A DNA stretch of 10,000 bases, taken from positions 19,269,919 to 19,279,918 of the forward strand of contig CM018905.1 in the NCBI GenBank assembly GCA_009663005.1, given 5' to 3'. Of this stretch, positions 1-7,277 are shown piece by piece. The position numbers and the translations under genes were made by a program. Under the pieces are notes generated by a model, which worked only from the letters and a program-made list of their open reading frames with translations, searched no databases and was not told where the DNA came from. Position 1 is the first letter of the stretch. Each line of letters opens with the position of its first letter. Origin of the DNA: Actinidia chinensis (taxonomy: Eukaryota; Streptophyta; Magnoliopsida; Ericales; Actinidiaceae).

Positions 1-424
1 AAATTTTATAATTTTTTTTCACCTCACCTTATAATTTTTTTTATAAAATAAAAAAATTTGATTAAAAAATTTTTAATATTTTTTTTAAAAATTTTTGATA
101 GGTTTGATGTTATTGTTTTTTTAGTTGAGACCTATTCTTGAAACTATATGTATTTTTTAGTATTTTGAATTTATCAAAAATATATAGAAAATAATAACGT
201 TTAACGTATCCATACAGTAGTCAATTTACATTATTAATAATATAACTTCTAATCAATATCTACTCTCAAGCAATTATAAATATTTTTTTTAATATTGAAA
301 AAAAAAAGAATCAAGCAAATAACAATATAACGATCAGCCCCCAACCTAGCGAATTTTTAAAAATTTAAAAAATCTTGATTTATATTTGTTTTTTTATACA
401 CAACTAGGTGGGAGTAAAAAAAAA

Positions 425-466
<42 letters not shown>

Positions 467-1060
467 GGGAAAGTAAAAAAAACAAAGAATCAAGGGGTAT
501 TAAAAGAAAAGGAAATAAAGGTATTATAAAAATTTATTATTTTGTATATAAAAAATTTTAGAAGTGAAGTTAAAAAAAAAAATTAAAATAAAGGGGTATT
601 ACAAAAAAGTATAAAAGGGTTGACTGTGGATGAAAGAGATGGGAGAAGAGAGAGTAGAGTATGATGGAGAAGAAGTGAAGTGATGGGCGAAGAGAGAGTG
701 AAAGTGATATTTTTGGGCGGGAACAAAAATAATTTGAAGATGAAATCTGAGCCGTGGAGTCAATCAAATTGATTTCAGACGTTAGATAGCGAGAATAAGA
801 TTTTGGATTCAAACGTGTGTGATTTATAATATAGATATACCTATATTATGCAGATAATATTGTATTTATGAATATAGTGTTGTAGAGTGGTCTTATTATA
901 CGATTAAGCTTTCATTATTCTATTATTATAGAGTATAACTTTATATAATATTTTATACACACGGTAATACCTAGAAAAGCCACACACAAATAAAAAGTCC
1001 TGATTTCCTTGCCAACATTGTTTTCAATTTCCTTAAAAAAAGATAGGAAAAGAAGTTAAA
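1..1060. other. AT-rich intergenic DNA, no gene
   Basis: Strongly A/T-rich with many homopolymer runs. A purine-rich stretch lies at about 620-710. The 11-mer aaggggtatta occurs twice, at 492-502 and 591-601, which suggests a small local duplication. A minus-strand frame at 570-812 gives a Phe/Ser/Leu-rich product typical of translated pyrimidine runs, so I do not call it a gene. No RNA gene or complete transposon ends were seen. Confidence 0.75.
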
Positions 1061-1109
1061 AGATCAAGATAGGATTCTATAGAATTTGCATAAAGCATCA
1101 TATAAGATT

Positions 1110-1200
1110 GAGCTAGGAGCTACTAGTTCAAGTGGCAAAGGCCCTCCCAACCATGTGGTTGTGAGTTCAAGTTTGGAGAGCAAACACTTTATGCATATTA
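1110..1200 (+). repeat. possible SINE head (tRNA-like pol III boxes)
   Basis: The 12-mer tagttcaagtgg at 1124-1135 resembles a tRNA/SINE A box. About 30 bases on, agttcaagttt at 1164-1174 resembles a B box. The intervening text, with ccaaccatgtggtt, has the style of plant tRNA-derived SINE heads. I cannot define a 3' tail or target-site duplications, so family and right boundary are unknown. It could also be a chance match in AT-rich DNA. Confidence 0.35.
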
Positions 1201-1390
1201 TGCCAAATGGTAGGTCTGTATCCAATATTTCTCCTCCCAAACACCTATTAATAGGTACTAACTGGGAGTAACTTTTATCGGATAAGATGAAAACTAAACT
1301 ACCATTGATAGTAGAATTGACTTCTTCAAACATTTGAGACCAACACTATTTAGTATAGCTTTTCAATCCAACTTTTGTTGGACTAACCTG

Positions 1391-1507
1391 CAAAGTCTCC
1401 TTTAGAGTCTCAATTCTATTCAACTTTTGTTGCAAATCAAAAACTCACAACAAATCAAAAACCTTAAAAAGTCTCCTTTAAAGTCTTCAATCTATCAACT
1501 GTTGTGT
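1391..1507. repeat. imperfect direct repeat, offset 76 bp
   Basis: The segment around 1391-1432 (aagtctccttt, then agtct, caat, ctat and caact near ttgttg) recurs with small changes at about 1467-1507. The repeated tgcaaatc/caacaaatc text between them suggests a two-copy local tandem duplication. No function is visible. Confidence 0.7.
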
Positions 1508-1846
1508 AAGGGGGTTCTAATTATCATTTGCCACAAGTCTCTCAATCTCCACTAGATTGCAAGATTATTGCACTCGAGCCACAATCGTCTTTCATTGATA
1601 TGTTTCCAGTGGCCATTGGAATGTCTTCCAGAGGAACTTGATAAAATCACCAATCTCAACGACAACAATTTCTCAATTTCTCAGGAAGAATACGAAGAAT
1701 CAGGAATTGACAGAATCAATAATAAAAAACAATTAAGTAGTCAAAATGCAAGCTTAATTACATAGACAACGCAATTAATAAATGCAAGAGAAGTAGACTT
1801 ACATACGAAACCCTAATTAATAGCTGCAAAATCAATCTCTTCGTAC

Positions 1847-2028
1847 CTGATTACACAAAAAAGAAACCTAATCAATAATTTCTCGGGAAGAAGATGGAGA
1901 ATCGGTACTGAGAACATAAAAACTGAAACTATTAACCAGTCAAAGCATACTCCTTAAATACAAATAGAAACAGAACAAAAATACAAGAAGAAAACCTAAT
2001 TAATTAATACAAAATCGATTCCTCTTAC
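1847..2028 (-). other. predicted 5' leader intron
   Basis: The donor is ag|gtaaga, close to the consensus. The acceptor follows a T-rich tract and ends atcag|g. The 182-bp length and AT-rich content are typical of plant introns. It would sit in the untranslated leader of the gene relic on this strand. Confidence 0.45.
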
Positions 2029-2090
2029 CTAGAAAGTCGAAAATTGATTGAGACGGAAAGAGCTACTGGTCTACTGAGGCAAATTGGGTA

Positions 2091-2097
2091 ATTTATA
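2091..2097 (-). promoter_or_regulatory. TATA box of the minus-strand leader
   Basis: The minus strand reads cctataaattac, a canonical plant TATA box. A start site about 30 bases downstream would fall near 2060-2070, before the strong donor at 2029/2028. It is supported only by this spacing and by the intron that follows. Confidence 0.4.
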
Positions 2098-2219
2098 GGC
2101 TTCAATGAAGTGAATTTTGACCGTTATACAGAACCGACCTTGAGACAATTTTGAAAATTAAAATCATATCTTGAAAGATTTTATATGAGCTGTTTGTAAA
2201 CGGACTCTTTCTCACTCGA

Positions 2220-2436
2220 AATCGATTTTGTTTGGGTTTATTGTTATGAACCTACCTCCCAAGCCCAAGCCCAAGCCCTCCATTAGCAAACCCTAAACCA
2301 AAACACACCCACCTTTCCTAGCCCATGGCCTAACCCTAGCCCTAACTAATAACAAAAACCAAAACACCACCATCACCAGACGCACAAAACACCCACAACC
2401 ACCACAATACACAACCACTTAATTGAATCGTAGCCT
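2220..2436. other. C-rich, G-poor simple-sequence stretch
   Basis: The plus strand is unusually rich in C and A. It contains agcccaagcccaagccc, single aaaccctaa and taaccctagccctaac motifs, and runs of caccac and cacaacc. The ccctaa motifs resemble plant telomeric units or promoter telo-boxes, but they are isolated and not a telomere array. The stretch separates the minus-strand TATA box from the tandem array. No gene was seen. Confidence 0.6.
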
Positions 2437-2456
2437 ACTGCGACGATTGGACGGCG

Positions 2457-2600
2457 ATGACTGCGACGGCGGCTTCTTTTGCAATGATCGCAACGACAGC
2501 TAGTGCCCTTGCGACGATCGGACGGCAACGATGCAACCAAGCCCTTTCTCTATCTCTCTCTGTGAGAAGGAATACTGCGCTTTGGGTAGGGTTTTTCTGA
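2457..2600 (+). other. unit 1 micro-ORF, transit-peptide-like
   Basis: An ATG frame of 47 codons ends at TGA. The product begins MTATAASFAMIATTASALAT, continues IGRQRCNQALSLSLSVRR, and has no Asp or Glu. Composition and order (Met-Ala/Thr start, Ala/Ser/Thr stretch, scattered Arg, then a hydrophobic end) match what is known of chloroplast and mitochondrial presequences. No mature protein follows in frame. That it is or was translated is inference. Confidence 0.4.
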
Positions 2601-2740
2601 GGGAGATGGAAGGGGATTTGGGTGGGTGACCGCACTAGGCCTTCCGGAACTTTTCCCCACCCGACACCTCTCACCCCCTTCTCTCGTCACTCCCCCTCCT
2701 CACCATATTCGTTTCCAGTGACCTTCCTCCCCAGGTGGCA

Positions 2741-2875
2741 ATGACGCCGGCGTCTTCTTCTGCAACGACGGCCAGTGCCACTGCGACGATCGGACGGCGA
2801 TCGCTGCAACCACGCCCCTTCTCTCTCTCTCTTTGTGTGAGAAGGAATACAGCGATTGGGGTAGGGTTTTTTTGA
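2741..2875 (+). other. unit 2 micro-ORF, transit-peptide-like
   Basis: A 44-codon ATG frame with the same register as the other units: MTPASSSATTASATATIGRR, then SLQPRPFSLSLCVRR and NTAIGVGFF before TGA. There are no acidic residues. It shares ATIGR and the C-terminal RRNTA..VGFF pattern with unit 1, although the two differ at many bases. Confidence 0.4.
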
Positions 2876-2911
2876 GGGAGATGGAAGGGGGTTGGGCTGG
2901 GTGAGGTGGCA

Positions 2912-3007
2912 ATGTCGCCGGCGGCTTCTTATGCAACAACGGCCAATGCCACTGCGACGATCGGACGGCGATCGCTGCAGCCACGCCCCTTCTCTCTCTC
3001 TGTGTGA
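2912..3007 (+). other. unit 3 micro-ORF, shortened
   Basis: A 31-codon ATG frame starts MSPAASYATTANATATIGRR and continues SLQPRPFSLSV. A length change in the CT tract brings TGA in early at gtg|tga. There are no acidic residues. It keeps the unit start and the ATIGRRSLQPRPF core. Confidence 0.35.
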
Positions 3008-3078
3008 GAGGGAATACATCGATTGGGGTAGGGGGATTTTGAGGGAGATGGAAGGGGGTTGGGCTGGGTGAGGTGGCA

Positions 3079-3159
3079 ATGACGCCGGCGGCTTCTTATG
3101 CAACGATCGCAATGACGGCCAGTGCCGCTGCGACGATTGGACGGCAATCGCTGCAATGA
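3079..3159 (+). other. unit 4 micro-ORF, shortened by a 22-bp deletion
   Basis: A 26-codon ATG frame, identical to unit 5 over its first 25 codons (MTPAASYATIAM through ATIGRQSLQ) and with the same CAA (Q) codon 26. It then stops at TGA, created by the deletion that removes the CT tract present in unit 5. Confidence 0.35.
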
Positions 3160-3228
3160 CAAGAAAACTGCGCTTTGGGTAGGGTTTTTTGAGGGAGATG
3201 GAAGGGGGTTGGGCTGGGTGAGGTGGCA

Positions 3229-3354
3229 ATGACGCCGGCGGCTTCTTATGCAACGATCGCAATGACGGCCAGTGCCGCTGCGACGATTGGACGGCAATCG
3301 CTGCAACCACGCCCCTTCTCTGTCTCTGTGAGAAGAAAACTGCGCTTTGGGTAG
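3229..3354 (+). other. unit 5 micro-ORF, transit-peptide-like
   Basis: A 41-codon ATG frame: MTPAASYATIAM, TASAAATIGRQ, SLQPRPFSVSVRRKLRFG, then TAG. It has several Arg and Lys and no Asp or Glu. This is the best-preserved example of the basic, Ala/Ser/Thr-rich pattern. Confidence 0.4.
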
Positions 3355-3400
3355 GGTTTTTTGAGGGAGATGGAAGGGGGTTGGGCTGGGTAAGGTAGCA

Positions 3401-3505
3401 ATGACGCCGGGAGCTTCTTCTGCAACGATCGCAACGACGGCCAGTGCATTGCGACGATCGGACGGCTATCGCTGCAACCACAACCCTTCTCTCTCTCTTG
3501 TCTGA
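3401..3505 (+). other. unit 6 micro-ORF, frame-shifted
   Basis: A 34-codon ATG frame starts MTPGASSATIATTASALRRS. A base-length difference near the ATIGR site, relative to the other units, moves it into another frame, giving SDGYRCNH and ending at TGA. A degraded seventh unit begins at 3574 with MTLAAATVGR and runs to TGA at 3633. Confidence 0.3.
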
Positions 3506-3640
3506 GAAGGAATATAGTAATTGGGGTATGGGTTTTAGGGAGATGGAAGGGGGTTGGGCTGAGTGAGGTGGCCATGACACTAGCGGCGGCGACGGTTGGG
3601 AGAGCAGGTCTGGGACTTGAAGTTGGGGATTGAGATTTGG

Positions 3641-4104
3641 GGACGGTGAAATTCCCAAATCAATTCAAAATTGAAAGAGCAAAACAAAAAATTATGATAG
3701 TTGAATAATTGAATTTTTAAATTGAAAAAGCTTTGGAACATTTGAAAAGAAAGAATTAGACAAATAAAATGAGATAGGGAGATTATTTCTTTAAGCCAAA
3801 CTTTTATTTGGGATATTTAAATTTAAATTTAATTATTATTTTTATCTCATCAAAAATATCTTTAAATTCATTTTTCATAAGTTAATATTTAAAAATGAGA
3901 CAGTTTTTGTCATTTTATTTACTCATCATTACTTCGCATGTTAGCTCAAAATAATTTAAATAATAAAACATGCATTCATTCTTGAAAAAAAGGATCCTAT
4001 AAAACTTTGCAGGTATTGTAAGGTTTCCATTTTGATGATCCAGATAGTTTATAGCATTGTGTAAATTATTCATGAAAAAAATTGAGTTAATCAGACATTT
4101 TTAG
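3641..4104. other. AT-rich intergenic DNA, no gene
   Basis: Low-complexity A/T-rich sequence with no open frame of interest, RNA gene or repeat ends seen. It separates the CpG-rich array from the RING-H2 relic. Confidence 0.7.
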
Positions 4105-4457
4105 TTTCATCAAATTGGTCTCAAGACTCTCAATAGTCTATTTTTTACAATTCAATTCACCGATGAATCCTTACAAAATGTTCTTGAAAATGACATCCGT
4201 CCTAACTTGATTGTGTGCTTGACCTGGAGGGTTGGCCCGGTGTACTGCACACAAAGTTCGTTCAACGACAGCGGACAAGTACGGTGGCTGGCAACTACCG
4301 CCATTCTCCACCAGAACTGCCTCTACCCGTGGATCGACCACGGCCACTAGACTTGCCCACTTTGTCGGACCCGATTCATACCCGACGATTTGGAATGAGA
4401 GGGTTGGGTTTTATGAATTTCTATGGCGAGTACTTGCCGATTACTAAGGGTTTGTAG
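4105..4457 (+). pseudogene. RING-H2 finger E3 ligase pseudogene (RHA/BRH1-like)
   Basis: RING-H2 proteins of this plant group are small ubiquitin ligases; the zinc-binding finger recruits the E2. The second half of the finger is plain in the frame of 4201: LHQNCLYPWIDHGH, an in-frame TAG at 4348-4350, then TCPLCRTRFIPDDLE and TGA at 4396. This matches the family pattern H-x2-C, W, CPLCR, FIPDD. Upstream in the same frame SSFNDSGQVRWLATTAILHQ corresponds to the first half, but the first Cys pair and the Cys/His before LHQNC are lost. After CPLCR the family tail is split between frames: NER at 4394 and then, in the third frame, GFMNFYGEYLPITKGL ending in TAG at 4455-4457. So there is one stop, at least one frameshift and a small deletion. 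The N-terminal membrane region usual in this group was not found. GC content is higher than in the flanks. It is a dead fragment; the exact subfamily is uncertain. Confidence 0.75.
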
Positions 4458-5126
4458 TAGACATTGGACAAACTTTTATTTTTTAACTGCCTTGGGTTGT
4501 GAAAAATTAGAATTGTTAACATATATGATGTGTATAGTTACCCAAAATGGAAAATTGAGAAAATAAATTGGGAAAAAAACCAACATCTTGTATATGAGAG
4601 TTAATGAATTTTGGATATTTGGTTTTTGGTTTTGATTTTGGCATTATTTGTTTTTTTGTGTCTTTTTAGTGAAAGGATATAGATTCTCCAAAGGTAAGAA
4701 TTTTATGGAGTAGTAAGTTTGTGAATGGTAGTCTATGCTTAATTCATTTTGGTCATCTCAATTGCTTGTTCTTTATGATCAATTATATAAATAAATTAAA
4801 TTTGTCTCAAAAGAATGTAATGTCTATTTTGAAATCCGTGCATGTCAATGTTTTGATCAGTCTTATTTTTTGAGCAAGTCTTGCAAGTTGAACAAATCAA
4901 ATCATCAAAAATAAATTCAAAATGGGGCTCATCATATACTAATTCTTTTATAAAATTTAATTTTAAGACATTAGAAAAGTTTGGTACTTTAGTGAAATTA
5001 GTACGTCTATTAGTTTTGAAGGACAATCAATGATTACTATTGTGGCCTACCCAAATAGAGTTTGTGGGTCTCCTCACAAGGACGGTGGCGGTGGTGCATT
5101 GCGCCAACGTTTTAATCGGATATTGT
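4458..5126. other. intergenic DNA with a doubtful copia-like relic
   Basis: Mostly A/T-rich with T/G runs at about 4610-4660. On the minus strand, 4800-5026 is open without an ATG at its start. Part of it, KELVYDEPHFEF followed by FDDLICSTCKT, loosely resembles the Cys-containing GAG-pre-integrase region of Ty1/copia elements (L-V-x-G-L-P ... C-x2-C). The match is short, the usual G-K after the second Cys pair is absent, and neither integrase nor LTR was seen. I treat it as unassigned. Confidence 0.3.
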
Positions 5127-5134
5127 CCTTAGAT
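5127..5134. repeat. 8-bp target-site duplication, left copy
   Basis: ccttagat, matching ccttagac at 5627-5634 in 7 of 8 bases. The pair brackets the hAT-type element exactly at its inverted-repeat ends. Confidence 0.75.
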
Positions 5135-5626
5135 CAAGTATTAAAACTGGACCAAATCAGCTGGTTCAACCGGTTCAACGGGAACCGGACAGTAAATGGG
5201 TTCGTTCGGTAAATTTATTTTATCGGCAAATGCAAGCGAACCGGATTGAACCGGTTGAAACCGACCGATTTTTATTCGAACCGGCCGGTTTTTTTTAAAC
5301 GGTTGAAACGGTCGATTTTTTAACAGAAAAATTAAACTTTTAATTTTTACAGTTTTGCCCCAAAATTTTGAATTAAAATTTAATTTTTACAGTTGACCGC
5401 AAAAAAAATTTGATTTGAATTTTAATTTAATTAGTTTTTTACTAGTTAATTTTTTACTATGAATGGGTAAAAAAATTATTTTTTTATTAGTTATAATAAA
5501 AATCAGTTTTATTATTTATTAATTATAAATCCAGTGGAACCAGTTGAACCGTGGTTGAACCATGTGAACCGTTGAAATGGTGCTTGACCGGTTTTAATGT
5601 CTGATGATTCGGTTCTGATAACTATG
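5135..5626. mobile_element. hAT-type non-autonomous element (MITE), 492 bp
   Basis: Direct repeats of 8 bp flank the element: ccttagat at 5127-5134 and ccttagac at 5627-5634, 7 of 8 identical. This length is the hallmark of hAT transposition. The ends are imperfect terminal inverted repeats: caagtattaaaactggacc on the left, and catagttatcagaaccgaat when the right end is read inward. Subterminal regions are full of ccggtt/aaccgg motifs (for example 5159-5190 and 5235-5310, again 5530-5595), as is common in plant hAT MITEs and thought to bind transposase. The AT-rich middle holds no transposase frame, so it would need one supplied in trans. The single mismatch in the duplication and the imperfect termini suggest an old insertion. 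Confidence 0.8.
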
Positions 5627-5634
5627 CCTTAGAC
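5627..5634. repeat. 8-bp target-site duplication, right copy
   Basis: ccttagac, the right partner of 5127-5134, immediately outside the ...gataactatg terminus. Confidence 0.75.
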
Positions 5635-6540
5635 TATATAGTTTATGTAGGGTTTGTGTAGACCAACAACACGTGTCAGGTATGGATCGGAGAATACGTT
5701 TTCATACCTGTATGTAAAATCTATTTTCATTCCCATGCCCATATCTAATTCGGCCAATCCCATCGAGTTTGGATATAATTGTCATTCCTAATTTTATGAT
5801 CACAGGGAGTTTTGCGGAATCTGTTCTTTTATTTTTTTAAATTCTTTTTTCACAATTTTGTGCTTTGCAAAAATCATTTAATTACATAATTTGTATTTGA
5901 ATCAAGAATTTAAGAAAAATTTGTTTAAAAAAAATGAAAATAAATAAATCCAAATTATTGGATTTATTAATTTTTCCACAAAATACAACCTTAAAATTTG
6001 CACCCTCATCTAGGTTGAAGCCAGGGAGCTAGCTATTTGTTTAATTATTTTTTAGTCTGTGGGCCATTCTTTAATTTTTTTAAGATTCATATTTTTCTAA
6101 ACAAATAACCACTTTTATGTTCTTAATTACATGCTCCACTTCCATCCTTATTAATCATGTACAAAGTTGTAGGTGGACCATAAATCAGAAAATATCTCAT
6201 AAATATGATAGTGTTTGTAAAATTAGGAATAATTGTGATTTAGTAACTTTTGTGGAGAAGGTATTTCTTTTTTATTTTTAATAGGCCTCAAGCTTAACAT
6301 GCACTTAACTAGGAAAAAAAAAGGACTTACTTATCTCCCGTAATTAAAGGGACTGAGTCCAAAATATGTGAAAAGTGGTGTATGCTATTTGTGGGGTAAA
6401 AGGTGATCTGAGTTCTATTGTGAGATGCATTGATGTGAAGGTAAGAAGTGTGACTTATATAGTGAGATCTATTGATGTGGGGCTATAGCTCCTTACATAT
6501 TTTTGTTTGGATCCTCAATAATTGGAGAGAATCAAAGCCT
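5635..6540. other. intergenic DNA with old repeat relics
   Basis: At 5660-5790 the sequence (cattcccatgcccatat, aattcggccaatcccatcgag, aattgtcattcc) has the style of plant repeats rich in CCCAT/ACCCG text, but no ends could be fixed. 5790-6300 is plain A/T-rich DNA. At 6418-6441 and 6459-6482 a 24-base motif of the form tagtgagatctattgatgtg recurs with a few changes. No gene was seen. Confidence 0.5.
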
Positions 6541-7080
6541 CCTAAAAAAACTAGTGATAGAGTCACGAGTAGAATTGGGGTAAGAGAATTCCCATCTCAC
6601 CCCTATTTGAGAAATTCTCCTCCATACCTGCTTAACCCCTTTTCAAACCTACCCCATCCTACGAAAAATAAATCTAAATCTTACCCGCTTTACGTAATTA
6701 TTGGCTTATGATATTTTTTCTCCAATCTATTACATATTTTACATTTTTAAGTTCACGCCACTATAAGCCACGGTATCATATAAGTGAAATACTATAATGG
6801 TAAAACTTAAAATCCCATTCTATTTATACGAGGAAAAAATGAGAATAGTTTAAAAAAATTAAGATATTTTTATAATTTCATATGCAATCGGGTCATGTTT
6901 AGGTGAAAAATCTCTTAACCCATACCCCTACCTGAGTTCCCGAAGTTGCACATTTAATTCCCCAAAACGACCAAACCTTGTTAACCTACCCAACCCATCC
7001 TATTGGAGGCGGGTAAGTGGTTAATCATCAAATCTAGATTTTTTTGCCATTCCTCACCCGCACCCGTGATGATTTTTTGT
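6541..7080. repeat. degraded ACCC-rich interspersed repeat
   Basis: Two clusters of cccat, acccc and acccg text, at 6570-6700 and 6885-7070, flank an AT-rich centre. The right cluster includes gaggcgggtaagtgg, gccattcctcacccgcaccc and a tctagattttttt run, which resemble the ends of plant elements built of GGGTA/TACCC motifs. I cannot identify terminal repeats or a target duplication, so family and limits are uncertain. The plus-strand frame at 6472-6711 crosses this repeat and is not gene-like. Confidence 0.35.
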
Positions 7081-7277
7081 ATTATTATGAGTCTACCTTG
7101 TATTGTTTAGCTGTGATTTTATCAAACAAACTGTGAACAATTTGCTAGATTTCTGTATACCGAGTTCTGGGAAATGTTCTGATTAGTATTATTAACATTC
7201 TGGTTTAATCCCAGTAGAAAAAAGTAAGGTGTTAGGAACAACAAAACATTGTACAAAACCAAAATAGAAAGTATTTA

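Larger units (their letters stand above)
1540..2100 (-). pseudogene. 5' end of a lost or unrecognised minus-strand gene
   Basis: Reading the minus strand, a TATA box is followed by a leader exon, a 182-bp GT-AG intron, a second leader exon and then an ATG. Exon 1 ends at 2029 with ctag|gtaagagg. The acceptor is ttttttgtgtaatcag|gtacg, so exon 2 starts at 1846, and a further donor-like tat|gtaagt ends it at 1803. About 185 bp downstream an ATG in a good plant context (caATGGcc, near 1619) opens a 24-codon frame that begins MATGNISMKDDCGSS and then hits TGA. No further coding sequence in that frame was found towards position 1060. I do not recognise the protein. Either this is a truncated gene relic or the next exon lies across a splice I cannot see. 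The splice and TATA signals are seen; their working together is inference. Confidence 0.4.
2437..3640. repeat. GC/CpG-rich tandem array, about 170-bp units
   Basis: Six units and a degraded seventh are marked by gggagatgga at 2601, 2876, 3043, 3193, 3365 and 3538. The spacings are 275, 167, 150, 172 and 173 bp. The first spacing is long because about 105 bp of unrelated sequence follows unit 1. The 150-bp spacing reflects a 22-bp deletion in the CT-rich part. Each unit runs: ggtggcaATGacgccggcg, a block of gatcgcaatgacggccagtg and gacgatcggacggc type, a CT tract, gagaagga, gggtagggttttt, gggagatggaagggggttgggctggg. 3041-3155 and 3191-3305 are identical over 115 bp, so those copies duplicated recently or were converted. 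The array is much richer in GC and CpG than its flanks. No terminal inverted repeats were found around it. Confidence 0.95.

Noticed and set aside
570..812. 80-codon minus-strand frame
   Set aside because: Ser/Leu/Phe-rich translation of pyrimidine runs. No ATG-based gene structure.
1064..1333. 89-codon minus-strand frame
   Set aside because: It covers the SINE-like tract in antisense and adjacent AT-rich DNA. No family resemblance.
1568..1765. 65-codon plus-strand frame (…PEELDKITNLNDNN…)
   Set aside because: It starts at TTG and runs antisense to the better-supported minus-strand leader and ATG. No recognised domain.
2280..2345. Telomere-like ccctaa motifs
   Set aside because: Only isolated copies mixed with aagccc and other C-rich text; not a CCCTAAA array.
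2687..3658. 323-codon minus-strand open frame through the tandem array, Pro/Ser/Arg-rich
   Set aside because: It begins at TTG, not ATG. The same DNA unit is read in different frames along it (HLTQPNPLPSP in some units, PPHPAQPPSIS in others), so the repeat is at DNA level, and the frame stays open mainly because the array is GC-rich. The shorter minus frames at 2435-2674, 2700-2984, 2929-3306 and 3246-3575 are the same effect.
6472..6711. 79-codon plus-strand frame
   Set aside because: Lies across the ACCC-rich repeat relic; composition follows the repeat.
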